From Vampirovibrionales bacterium (GTDB lineage Bacteria > Cyanobacteriota > Vampirovibrionia > Vampirovibrionales > Vampirovibrionaceae): a stretch of DNA of 64,000 bases. Of the stretch, positions 37,204 through 44,781 are shown one piece after another. Where the stretch lies: the NCBI GenBank assembly GCA_016712355.1, contig JADJRF010000002.1, positions 1-64,000 of the forward strand. The letters run 5' to 3'. A model generated the notes under the pieces. The model saw only the letters and a list, made by a program, of their open reading frames with translations, was not told the origin of the DNA and searched no databases. Position 1 is the first letter of the stretch; each line of letters starts with the position of its first letter. The position numbers and the translations under genes are program-made.

Positions 37204-37968
37204 ATGACAAAACTGGAGTTATCGTTCGTCAAAAACTTCGAAGCAGATGTCCATCTGCAGTACCAGCAGATGGGTTCGAAGTTGAGGAACACCGTTCGTA
37301 CCAAAAACAACGTCACCGGGTCAAGCGTGGAATTTTTACGGCTGAATAGCGGCGGGATGGCCGTTGAATGCGTGATGTCAGACTTCTACGCGGGCGATTG
37401 GATTGACCGCATCGATGAATTGAAGACAAACATCAATGAGCAGCAGGTTGTCGCCAAAGCAGGAGCTTTTGCGCTCGGTCGCAAGACGGACGAGCTGATC
37501 ATCAACCAGTTGGCCACTGCCACCAAGCTCGCCGGTGCCGGTACCGATGGACTGACCAAGGCAAAAGTGCTGGATGCCTTCGAAATCCTCGGCGAGATCG
37601 ACGTTCCAGACGACGGTCAGCGCTTCGGCGTCGTCGGCTGGAAGCAGTGGAGCGAGCTGCTGAACATCGAGGAGTTTGCCAACTCTGACTATGTCGGCGA
37701 GGACGATCTGCCGTGGAAGGGAACCCAGGCGAAGCGTTGGGCAGGTGCTCTCTGGCTGCCGCATTCAGGCCTGCCAAAGACAGGAAACGTCCGCAAGTGT
37801 TTCTGGTACCACAAGACTGCGGTTGGCCACGCGATTGGCGCCAAGGTCAAGACCGATATCACCTGGCACGGCGATCGCGCCGCGCATTTCGTCAACAACA
37901 TGATGAGCCAGGGCGCCTGCCTGATTGATCCGTCGATGGTTGTCATCATGCCGTGCATGGAACCATGA
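37204..37968 (+). CDS. Capsid-protein-like gene in the early operon
   Basis: 254 aa from ATG 37204, which has a perfect GAGGAG seven bases upstream, so an internal start is likely even though the frame is open to 37027. The sequence strongly resembles siphophage-type major capsid proteins: QQMGSKLRNTVRTKN near 20-34, then an RKTDELII segment, DVPDDGQRFGVVG near 138-150, and NNMMSQGACLID near the end. It lacks part of the usual N-terminal arm region (between TVRTKN and YAGDW). It lies far from the structural module, on the opposite strand, inside the recombination operon. Could be an acquired capsid gene or a repurposed interfering capsid. Confidence 0.7.
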   Translation: MTKLELSFVKNFEADVHLQYQQMGSKLRNTVRTKNNVTGSSVEFLRLNSGGMAVECVMSDFYAGDWIDRIDELKTNINEQQVVAKAGAFALGRKTDELIINQLATATKLAGAGTDGLTKAKVLDAFEILGEIDVPDDGQRFGVVGWKQWSELLNIEEFANSDYVGEDDLPWKGTQAKRWAGALWLPHSGLPKTGNVRKCFWYHKTAVGHAIGAKVKTDITWHGDRAAHFVNNMMSQGACLIDPSMVVIMPCMEP

Positions 37969-38084
37969 TCCGCCGCACATCCTGGCGCATCGGCATTGCC
38001 GAGCGGGCGCCTGACGTCGCGACGGCTGCGGGTGCGCTCGGCAGCCTCGTCGCTGGGTTTGTTGTTCTCGCATGGGTGCTGTGA
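37965..38084 (+). CDS. 39-aa membrane micro-protein
   Basis: Starts at ATG 37965 in an ATGA overlap and stops in a TGATG overlap with the exonuclease gene. Residues 19-39 form one hydrophobic segment (AAGALGSLVAGFVVLAWVL) after a basic N-terminus. Confidence 0.5.
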   Translation: MIRRTSWRIGIAERAPDVATAAGALGSLVAGFVVLAWVL

Positions 38085-38761
38085 TGACCATTACCCACTA
38101 CCCCGACCTGCTGCAAATCTCGGAAGAATGGTTTGCCGCTCGCTGCGGCATGCTCACAGCATCGGAGATGAAGCACATCATCACGCCCACCGGGACGCCC
38201 GCGAAGAACGAGAAGATGCGGGCGCATGCGTACGAGCTCCTGGCGCAACGGCTAACTAAATACGTCGAGCCGGCGTATGTCAGCGACGACATGCTGCGCG
38301 GCCACGAAGACGAGATCGATGCGCGGCTGCTGTACTCTCAGAAGTATGCGCCGGTTCAGGAAATGGGATTCATCGTCCGCGACTTCGGCGACTTCAAGAT
38401 TGGCTATTCGCCCGATGGCATGGTCGGCGATGACGGCTTGATCGAGATCAAGAGCCGGCGCCAGAAGCTGCAGATTGAGACCATTTGCTATGCCGGTGTT
38501 CCTCGCGAGCACATGGTGCAACTGCAGACTGGCCTTCTCGTGTCTGGGCGCGAGTGGGTCGATTACGTCAGCTATTCCGGCGGGTTGCCGATGGCCGTTT
38601 ATCGGGTCGATGCCGACGATGCCATGCAGGCTGCAATCCTGGCAGCGGCCGAGGTGTTCGAAGACTTCATAGTCTCGGCGGACTACACGTTCCGATGCCA
38701 AGTGGAGACGCGCCGGTTCCACCCAACCGCGCGCAAGACAGAAACGGAAATGGTGATTTGA
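38084..38761 (+). CDS. YqaJ-type recombination exonuclease
   Basis: A 225-aa PD-(D/E)XK nuclease of the lambda exonuclease/YqaJ type, which chews 5' strands to start recombination. Core residues are Asp111 (GYSPDG), Glu121 and Lys123 (IEIKSR), with RCGMLTASE at 20-28 and an E-x-E near 75-77. It is followed by a 78-aa protein and the 258-aa protein that commonly accompanies such nucleases. Confidence 0.85.
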   Translation: MTITHYPDLLQISEEWFAARCGMLTASEMKHIITPTGTPAKNEKMRAHAYELLAQRLTKYVEPAYVSDDMLRGHEDEIDARLLYSQKYAPVQEMGFIVRDFGDFKIGYSPDGMVGDDGLIEIKSRRQKLQIETICYAGVPREHMVQLQTGLLVSGREWVDYVSYSGGLPMAVYRVDADDAMQAAILAAAEVFEDFIVSADYTFRCQVETRRFHPTARKTETEMVI

Positions 38762-38997
38762 TGTTCGCTGAGGACAAGACGAAGGAAGACCTCGAAGACT
38801 TCTTGCGCCGCCGGGGATACCGACGATGCGACATTCCCGCCTGCAACTGCGGGTCATTTCATGGCGGACATGCTGACGACCGGCTGCGGGAAATCGGCGA
38901 CTACATCGAAGGCTGCGGCATGTGGCGCGGCACGATCCTAGATAGCATCAGGTTCGTCTTCCGCAATTACGGCATCGACTCCGAGGACGCAAACTAA
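38761..38997 (+). CDS. Small Cys/His-containing protein
   Basis: A 78-aa acidic protein, ATG 38761 in a TGATG overlap. Cys and His residues (CDIPACNCGSFHGGH, about 21-35) could bind zinc. It lies between the exonuclease and its partner. Function unknown. Confidence 0.55.
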   Translation: MFAEDKTKEDLEDFLRRRGYRRCDIPACNCGSFHGGHADDRLREIGDYIEGCGMWRGTILDSIRFVFRNYGIDSEDAN

Positions 38998-39773
38998 TGG
39001 ACATGTCGAAATTCGTAATCCCGAAGTCGGATCAGCTAAACGCCGACGATCTGCTTTCTGGCCCGCGCACGATCACGATCACAAAGGTTTCCGGCACGGG
39101 CGCTGCGGATCAGCCGGTAGCGGTGCATTTCGAGGGCGACGACGGCAAGCCGTACAAGCCATGCAAGAGCATGCGGCGCGTGATGATCGCCGGCTGGGGC
39201 GTCGATGCCGCGCAATACGTCGGCCGGTCGATGACGCTATATTGCGATCCGAAGGTGGTCTTCGGCGGCATGCAAGTTGGCGGAATCAGAGTGAGCCACA
39301 TGAGCCACCTGTCTGCGCCGCTCAACCTCGCACTCACCGTCACAAAAGCTAAGCGCGCGCCGTATCGCGTGCAGCCGCTTCAAGCATCCTCGGCGCCCCC
39401 CCGAGGCAGTGCCCCCGCCGCTGATCTTGACAACGAAAGGAGTGACGATCCGAGCGATGCCGGCAGCGGCGGGGACACTATCAACGCATGGGACGCGGGC
39501 GAGGTCGAGAGGACTGAGATATTCCGCATCCCACTGAGCAACACCGATGGCGAGACGCGGTTTTATTCCCAGGTTCCGGCCTGGTGCGAGGCGCTGGCGT
39601 ATCTGGTCGATACCGGCGACTGGCACGCTGTATGGGAGGCGAACTCGGCAGCGCACGCCAAGATGGTTGCAACGATGAAAAACGCGACGATCCAAGGCCA
39701 CCTGAAGGCGATCGCCGACCACGTGGACGCCACCCGCCGCGCGGTCGAGTTGGAGAAAGGGCCAGGGGCATGA
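38997..39773 (+). CDS. Conserved partner of YqaJ exonuclease
   Basis: A 258-aa protein starting at ATG 38997 (TAATG overlap). The first 130 residues form a conserved beta-rich domain (SKFVIPKSDQLNADDLLSGP, then KSMRRVMIAGWG), seen beside phage YqaJ genes. A Pro/Ala linker and an acidic helical tail follow. By position it may bind or anneal single-stranded DNA, but no annealing-protein motif is visible. Confidence 0.65.
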   Translation: MDMSKFVIPKSDQLNADDLLSGPRTITITKVSGTGAADQPVAVHFEGDDGKPYKPCKSMRRVMIAGWGVDAAQYVGRSMTLYCDPKVVFGGMQVGGIRVSHMSHLSAPLNLALTVTKAKRAPYRVQPLQASSAPPRGSAPAADLDNERSDDPSDAGSGGDTINAWDAGEVERTEIFRIPLSNTDGETRFYSQVPAWCEALAYLVDTGDWHAVWEANSAAHAKMVATMKNATIQGHLKAIADHVDATRRAVELEKGPGA

Positions 39774-40195
39774 TGGACGAACACGAGCAGTGCAAGATCG
39801 ACGAGAACGAATTGCAGGAGGATATGGAAGCCATCCGCGCCCGTGCCGCGACGTGGTTGTTGATGGCCCAACGAGCCGAGGCGGCGGAGGCTGAGCGGGA
39901 CCGGCTGCGCGAGGCGCTGGCGGATGTGCGTGCAGTCTTCGTGAAGCTACACGAACTATGGGACTCCGATCGCGATGTGCACGCTGGCAAACTGGTGATC
40001 GCGTGTCTCGATCCGTCGATCCACTACAACCCGCTTGCGGGTAAGGTTGCGGCAGCTATAGCAAAGGACGAGGAGCGCTGCCGCGCTGCGCGCAGTGACG
40101 GTGAGTGCATCCATCCGGACTGCCCGCAACTGCTCGACGGTGAGCCGGCACGTTCCGGGCGCTCGTGCCCGCTTCCGTGGGGAGACGACGAATGA
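39770..40195 (+). CDS. Coiled-coil early protein
   Basis: A 141-aa protein from ATG 39770 (ATGA overlap). A long Ala/Glu/Arg helix (AEAAEAERDRLREALADV) predicts a coiled coil. The C-terminus has CIHPDCPQL and a Cys-Pro end that could bind metal. Function unknown. Confidence 0.6.
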   Translation: MMDEHEQCKIDENELQEDMEAIRARAATWLLMAQRAEAAEAERDRLREALADVRAVFVKLHELWDSDRDVHAGKLVIACLDPSIHYNPLAGKVAAAIAKDEERCRAARSDGECIHPDCPQLLDGEPARSGRSCPLPWGDDE

Positions 40196-40701
40196 CCAAG
40201 ATCAGTGACGCGCGGTTGCGGGAGTTGCGCGAATATTTTGGCGCCGCCGGTGATTGGGTAGCGACAGACACATTGCCGACCACCCATGAAGTTCGGCAGA
40301 TGCTCAACGAACTCCTCGCCATCCGCGCCGCCCGTGCGCAGTTACCCAGCGACGACATCGACCCTGAAAAGGTCTCTGTATGGTCTCACGCGTACTGGCG
40401 GGAGCGGGCGCTGATCGCGGAGAGCATCCGTGCGCCGGAAGGACTGCGGGAGCGGATCGCAGACGGCATTGCAGATGATCGATACGACGAGTCCGTCTCG
40501 GCCGGGGCTGTTGCCGACCGCATCCTCGCGCTGCTGCCAGTCATCAAGGATTCCTTGACTACTGCCGGTCCCGTGATGCCGGAGACGCCGAGCGAGCGGG
40601 CATTAGATGCAATCTACGCAGCCGGTGAAAACGATTGTGAGACGCTTTACACGATGCTCCGAGACGCCCTGATCGCCGAGCAGAAGGAGCGCGAGGAGTG
40701 A
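40192..40701 (+). CDS. Helical early protein
   Basis: A 169-aa acidic, mostly helical protein from ATG 40192 (ATGA overlap), with a GTGA overlap at its end. No motif recognised. Similar composition to other accessory proteins of this operon. Confidence 0.6.
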   Translation: MTKISDARLRELREYFGAAGDWVATDTLPTTHEVRQMLNELLAIRAARAQLPSDDIDPEKVSVWSHAYWRERALIAESIRAPEGLRERIADGIADDRYDESVSAGAVADRILALLPVIKDSLTTAGPVMPETPSERALDAIYAAGENDCETLYTMLRDALIAEQKEREE

Positions 40702-40889
40702 CAAGCGCGGCATTCATCGATGGAAAGCTCCGAGAGCACAAGCAGGAGTTGTGCGGCGACCAGGAATGCTGTGGCGAGTGCGATGTCACAGCGCATTACG
40801 GGTTCTATGGTGGCTACGGCTTAGGCGGCATGGAGTTGTGCATGCGGTGCGGAGCGATTAGCAACTTTACCGAGGATCGCGACCAGTGA
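40698..40889 (+). CDS. Cys-rich zinc-ribbon-like miniprotein
   Basis: A 63-aa protein with GTG 40698 (GAGGAG directly before, GTGA overlap). Cys pattern CGDQECCGEC in the first half and CMRC near 48-51 suggests a small zinc-bound fold. Gly/Tyr-rich between. Confidence 0.55.
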   Translation: MTSAAFIDGKLREHKQELCGDQECCGECDVTAHYGFYGGYGLGGMELCMRCGAISNFTEDRDQ

Positions 40890-41065
40890 ACATTGACGAA
40901 GCGGAACAGCGTCACGCGGCTATCTGGTTGGCGCCGTGGTGTAACGAGTGCGATCGGCTGTGCTATTCGGACGGACGGACGTGGTGCTGGGAAGACGTTT
41001 ACGAGCCGTGCGGAGAGTGCGGGCGTAAGTCGGTGAAGTATGTCTTGGCTGAGGAATCGAAATGA
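40886..41065 (+). CDS. 59-aa Cys-rich miniprotein
   Basis: Starts at GTG 40886 (GTGA) and ends in ATGA with the next gene. It has CNEC, then C-x(7)-C spaced Cys, and CGEC, plus many Trp: a candidate treble-clef or rubredoxin-like knuckle. Its MNIDEA start is shared with the next gene. Confidence 0.55.
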   Translation: MNIDEAEQRHAAIWLAPWCNECDRLCYSDGRTWCWEDVYEPCGECGRKSVKYVLAEESK

Positions 41066-41382
41066 ACATCGACGAAGCGGCTAAGGCGACGCGGCGGTGG
41101 CTATGTGGTTACGAGTACCGCTGTGGGAGAGATGGGATTAGTGGGTGGGTGGTTTACGAGGCGGATGTCGAATCCGACGATGGCGTTCGGTTCCCGTCTA
41201 GGGAAGAAGCCCAAGCCGCCTGCGACCGCCTCAACCTCGCCGCCGTGCTGCGGGCGATCCGCGAGCCGAGCGAGGCTATGGTGACTGAAGCAGAGCGGGC
41301 GCACGGCCTGTGGGAGGGTTTTGTCGCAGAAGACGGGTGGCGCACCATGATCGACGCCGCGATTAAGGATGTCGAAGGGTGA
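41062..41382 (+). CDS. Small early protein sharing MNIDEA start
   Basis: A 106-aa protein from ATG 41062. It has MNIDEAAKATRRWLCGYEY, a mixed middle (WVVYEADVESDDGVRFPS) and a helical C-terminus. The shared start with the gene before it suggests a partial duplication. Function unknown. Confidence 0.55.
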   Translation: MNIDEAAKATRRWLCGYEYRCGRDGISGWVVYEADVESDDGVRFPSREEAQAACDRLNLAAVLRAIREPSEAMVTEAERAHGLWEGFVAEDGWRTMIDAAIKDVEG

Positions 41383-41418
41383 CCAGCGCCGCAAATACCA
41401 TCGCAAATGGAGGCAGTG

Positions 41419-42117
41419 ATGAGTGACGCTCTGTATGGATTAGGCGGCTTGCGCTTTTGGGGGGAGTCCGAGATTGAGTTGCGCGAAGCGTTCATGGCTA
41501 GGTGCGCAGCGGTGGTGCGGCGTACGCTCCTCGGGATTAACCCCGCGTGGCGGATGATCCGGGTAGAAGGGCCGTGCCTCGCCCCACGCAGCCACGTCAG
41601 TGCCGCTTACGGCGACGATGACGTGTTCGTCACGAACCACCATGCCGGAGGCGACCATTTGTGTCTGCGCGCAGAGACGACTGACAGCAGTTATTCCTGG
41701 GCGAGGAAGATGCTGAACGATGGGAAGGCCAAGATGCCACTGTGTGTCTGGCAGGCCGGCAAATCGTTCCGCCGCGAGACTAACGACGGCGCGTCAGCTG
41801 CGAAGCTACGGTTCAACGAATTTTGGCAACTCGAGATGCAGTGCATCTACGCGATCGGCACCAAAGCAGATTATCGGTCGCCATTGATTTCCGCCGTCAG
41901 TGCGGAGATCAGCCGGTTTACTGGCCGCCCGATCCGAGTGGTCGAAAGCGAACGGCTCCCGGCCTACTCGACCAGCACGCTGGACATCGAGGTCGACGGA
42001 AGGGAGATGGCGTCGTGCTCGATCCGCACCGATTTCTCGGATGGCGCGCTAGTGTGCGAGATCGCGATCGGCCTTGACCGTGTGGTCACGTTTGCCGAGG
42101 CTATGCAATTGCAGTGA
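41419..42117 (+). CDS. Compact class II aminoacyl-tRNA synthetase-like protein
   Basis: A 232-aa protein starting at ATG 41419, with GGAGG five bases upstream. It resembles the catalytic core of class II synthetases, closest by eye to glycyl/prolyl types: a motif-1-like start (LRFWGESEIELREAF, 11-25), an LRAETTDSSY segment (83-92, compare RPET in GlyRS), motif 2 GKSFRRE (114-120) with RFNEFWQLEM (131-140), and motif 3 IAIGLDRVV (215-223). No anticodon-binding domain follows. It might aminoacylate a tRNA, a carrier protein or another small molecule, or act as an asparagine-synthetase-like ligase. Confidence 0.65.
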   Translation: MSDALYGLGGLRFWGESEIELREAFMARCAAVVRRTLLGINPAWRMIRVEGPCLAPRSHVSAAYGDDDVFVTNHHAGGDHLCLRAETTDSSYSWARKMLNDGKAKMPLCVWQAGKSFRRETNDGASAAKLRFNEFWQLEMQCIYAIGTKADYRSPLISAVSAEISRFTGRPIRVVESERLPAYSTSTLDIEVDGREMASCSIRTDFSDGALVCEIAIGLDRVVTFAEAMQLQ

Positions 42118-42137
42118 GCCGGCGCCTTCCCAGCTAC

Positions 42138-42155
42138 CGTGATAGCGGAATCACG
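42138..42155. terminator. Hairpin between convergent operons
   Basis: CGTGAT-AGCGGA-ATCACG at the meeting point of the rightward and leftward operons. No T-run is present, so only weak support as a bidirectional terminator. Confidence 0.25.
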
Positions 42156-42624
42156 ATGCAAACTCTGCGTCGTGCTTGTCCCATGTGCTCTCGCCGAACC
42201 AGCGAACAGCGCGGTACATGACCTCGGCGAGCCAGAGCTGCGCCGCCGCTTTCCATCCGCCCGTGACCCGCTCCGAGGCAAGGCGCCGCATCAGTGCCAG
42301 GAACAGCAAGTCCGTGTGCTTGCGGCTGATGCGCTGGCCATTCGACAGAAACGGGCGATGTCGGAACGCATAATCGTGCCCGAGCGAGGCGGCAGAGAAC
42401 ACGCCCCAGCGCGGCACCAGCCAGCCGACGATGCCCGGCCGCGACGCGCCATCCCATCGGGTATGATCGGGGATCATCAGCCGCTCGCTGCGCCACGCGT
42501 CATCACCGTCCGTCCGCCATTCCCATGCGATCCACACAGCACGCGCGGTCAACCGGTGCTCGTCATCGCCGGGGATCGGAATGCTGTCGAAGTCGCCTTC
42601 GATGCGGACGTTACGAAGTCGCAC
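42151..42624 (-). CDS. DUF1353 family phage protein
   Basis: A 157-aa protein of the DUF1353 family, recognised by IPDHTRWDGASRP, GVFSAASLGHDYAF and a late helical part. GTG 42624 is chosen because GGAGG stands eight bases upstream; the ATG at 42639 lacks such a site. These proteins occur near lysis or tail genes in many tailed phages and their role is unknown. It is the last gene of the leftward late operon. Confidence 0.7.
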   Translation of the reverse strand: MRLRNVRIEGDFDSIPIPGDDEHRLTARAVWIAWEWRTDGDDAWRSERLMIPDHTRWDGASRPGIVGWLVPRWGVFSAASLGHDYAFRHRPFLSNGQRISRKHTDLLFLALMRRLASERVTGGWKAAAQLWLAEVMYRAVRWFGESTWDKHDAEFAS

Positions 42625-42793
42625 GGGGTGATCCTCCATAGGCAAGGCCGTGGAAATAGGCCGTGCAGTAAGCGTCATCGGCTTCGGCGTTCATGCCCCA
42701 TTGCAGGATCGGCTCATACGGCGCGCAGGCGATCCCGTCTTCCCACCCCTTGCGCTCCGACGCATCGACGAGACCAGGCCAGATGGCGATCAT
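42611..42793 (-). CDS. 60-aa late protein
   Basis: Starts at ATG 42793 with GGGAG eight bases upstream, and overlaps both neighbours by a few bases. Contains two Cys and an aromatic C-terminus. Function unknown. Confidence 0.5.
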   Translation of the reverse strand: MIAIWPGLVDASERKGWEDGIACAPYEPILQWGMNAEADDAYCTAYFHGLAYGGSPRATS

Positions 42794-42963
42794 TCGCGCG
42801 GCTCCCGAATCAGATTGACGGGCTCATTCAACAAACCCTCCCGCCGCAGCGTCTCGACGATCGCGTCGGCCCAGATGTAGTCGACCGGCTCGAGCACATC
42901 GCTCGGCTCGTATCCGCCGCGCATCCGGGCGATAACGTCGATAACCCGCTCAGCGCGGTTCAT
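42790..42963 (-). CDS. 57-aa late protein
   Basis: Starts at ATG 42963 (ATGA overlap with the endolysin stop) and ends in ATGA with the next gene. Helical, with [14 protein letters not shown] near the start. Too small to assign. Confidence 0.5.
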   Translation of the reverse strand: MNRAERVIDVIARMRGGYEPSDVLEPVDYIWADAIVETLRREGLLNEPVNLIREPRE

Positions 42964-43676
42964 GATGCGTCATCAAGTGCAGCCTGTAGCTGCGCTAGGG
43001 CCTTGCGGACGGCAGAGACAAGCGATGCGTACTTCGCGGCGTCGGATGTATCGACCGGCCCGACTTGCGCATCAGCGACCGCCGCGGCAACCCGAGTTGC
43101 GGCTCTGATGATCTTCTCGAACGCGTTGGCGTAATCCGCAATCAACTGCGCCCGGTCGAGGCCGTTGACGACGCGGCGGGCGTTGAGATAGTCGCAGCCA
43201 TTGGCGTTGATGTAGTCGCCGATCTTCTTTCCGGTGAACAGGCCGCGCGCCATGCCGACGGCCATGATCGCGAAGGCCGTCTTCGGGTCTTTGGCGAGAT
43301 CGGGATTGCCGAGCAGGTCGATGCCGAGAAGTTCCGAGAACAGCGTGTAATTGCGCCTGCCGGTAAGCTGCACGTAGCCGCGGCCGCGATAGAGATAGCC
43401 GTCGCCCGGCTGCGTATTGCCGAGCGTGCGGCCGATCGTCGTGTTGTACCCGTACTTGTCGAAGTACGAGCGGTCGCCGCGTTCCTCGATCGGCTCCCAT
43501 GTGTCGGCGCATTCGTGCTTCGTCGTCGCCAGCAGGTAGGCGACGTTGCGGATATCAGATGGATCATCCGCCTCGATGAACCCGAGAAGCGTTTCGATCC
43601 CGTCAACCTGCGACTGGTTGAGTTTGCCGAACGCGTCGCGGTAGCCGGCGAAGAACGTCTTGCGGTCGATGATCAC
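42960..43676 (-). CDS. Endolysin, GH19 chitinase-like
   Basis: A 238-aa muralytic enzyme. The GH19-like domain shows [13 protein letters not shown] (candidate catalytic Glu55) and [15 protein letters not shown] (96-110), the signature of phage GH19 lysins that cut the glycan strand. The C-terminal 50 residues are Ala-rich and helical. It has no signal peptide, so it needs the holin encoded directly upstream (ATGA overlap). Confidence 0.85.
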   Translation of the reverse strand: MIIDRKTFFAGYRDAFGKLNQSQVDGIETLLGFIEADDPSDIRNVAYLLATTKHECADTWEPIEERGDRSYFDKYGYNTTIGRTLGNTQPGDGYLYRGRGYVQLTGRRNYTLFSELLGIDLLGNPDLAKDPKTAFAIMAVGMARGLFTGKKIGDYINANGCDYLNARRVVNGLDRAQLIADYANAFEKIIRAATRVAAAVADAQVGPVDTSDAAKYASLVSAVRKALAQLQAALDDAS

Positions 43677-44272
43677 AGGCTACGCTCCTTGGCGTCGATC
43701 CTTGCGTCATTGCGCGTCTCGCGGATCGTATCGCCGAGCACCATCGTCTTGAGCTTCGATCCAGACGACGACCCGAAGTAGTATGCCAGCACCATCGCGT
43801 AAGCGCCGGCCACCTGCCCAATCAGCAGGTAGATCACATCGCCGTTGTCCTTCGGAGGGATCACGAAGAACAGCGCCCCTAGGACGATGAAGAATCCGAC
43901 AACGGCCACGGTCGCCAGTACGGCCGGCACGCGGTCCTTAACCTCCACCTCCCGCTTGCGGGCACTATCGCGATCCCCGGCCGCGATCCGCTCTGAGTCG
44001 ATGCCAAGCTCGGCGATGCGCGTCTTAAATGCGTTGTCTGCCTGCTGCAGCGCGACGTATTGCTCGGGCGTCAGCTGCCCGCTCTGCAACACGCCGGCCA
44101 GCTTCTTCTCCTGCTCTGCCGGCGATAGCCCCTGCACCTCGTCGGCCGGGAAGATCGCCTCAAGCAGCGCGGCAACGCCCGCGCCGGCGAGCGGCGTTCC
44201 GAAGATACTGGCGACGGTCGGCGCGATCGTCTTGATGGCGGACTTCCAGTCGAAATCGTCAAAGAAACTCAT
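43673..44272 (-). CDS. Holin (3TM-type)
   Basis: A 199-aa protein with a hydrophobic stretch near residues 15-40 and two strong membrane segments (117-138 and 146-165). A charged region containing [17 protein letters not shown] precedes them, which matches the Holin_3TMs family. It would form the inner-membrane pores that release the GH19 endolysin. It lies between a small membrane protein and the endolysin. Confidence 0.75.
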   Translation of the reverse strand: MSFFDDFDWKSAIKTIAPTVASIFGTPLAGAGVAALLEAIFPADEVQGLSPAEQEKKLAGVLQSGQLTPEQYVALQQADNAFKTRIAELGIDSERIAAGDRDSARKREVEVKDRVPAVLATVAVVGFFIVLGALFFVIPPKDNGDVIYLLIGQVAGAYAMVLAYYFGSSSGSKLKTMVLGDTIRETRNDARIDAKERSL

Positions 44273-44282
44273 TGCTCTCTCA

Positions 44283-44672
44283 CTACCAGCCAGATTTGAG
44301 CTTTATCAACGCGACTATGGCGCCGACCAGAACGGCGACAAGCGTCACGCCTTTGATTATTATATCTCCAATAGCTTTCGCAAACTTTGCGCGGGCATCG
44401 TCTGCAATGACATTTATTTCAATTTGCTTAATTCTATCGTCTATGCGCTCAACCAAAGCGCGATCTTTTTCTAGTTTTCGCGCTATCTCTGCTCTGTCCA
44501 CTTCCTCTCTGCGGATGTGATCGTGAAAATCGCTCGCGAGTTGTTCGATCAACAGCCGCAGCGTTGGCGTGTCGTCTTTATCTCGGTATCGGGGAGCGAA
44601 CCGCTCAACGCGGCTGTCATCATCGTTCGCCATCTTATCGCCGGCCGGATTTGTGAGGCAGATCACAGTCAT
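44283..44672 (-). CDS. Small membrane protein of the lysis cassette (XhlA-like)
   Basis: A 129-aa protein (or 116 aa from ATG 44633). A charged coiled-coil part (residues 35-85) is followed by one membrane segment (about 105-122, ITLVAVLVGAIVALI type) and a Lys-Ser-Gly-Trp end. This layout recalls hemolysin XhlA-type holin partners. Confidence 0.6.
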   Translation of the reverse strand: MTVICLTNPAGDKMANDDDSRVERFAPRYRDKDDTPTLRLLIEQLASDFHDHIRREEVDRAEIARKLEKDRALVERIDDRIKQIEINVIADDARAKFAKAIGDIIIKGVTLVAVLVGAIVALIKLKSGW

Positions 44673-44781
44673 AACGAAAATCTCGCATTAGGCTATTCTC
44701 AGCCATTATCCGCGCTCCTTGTAAGCGTGGCCTGGTGGTTAGGCGCGCTCGGTGTTTGCCGCACCGGGCGTGCCGTCAGCT

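Noticed and set aside
41379..41426. 15-codon GTG ORF between the 106-aa gene and the synthetase-like gene
   Set aside because: It is coupled by GTGA upstream but too short to support as a gene, and it overlaps the strong ribosome site of the next gene. It may only bridge ribosomes.
42115..42235. Short plus-strand ORF after the synthetase-like gene
   Set aside because: It overlaps the coding end of the DUF1353 gene on the other strand and has an Arg-rich shadow-like composition.
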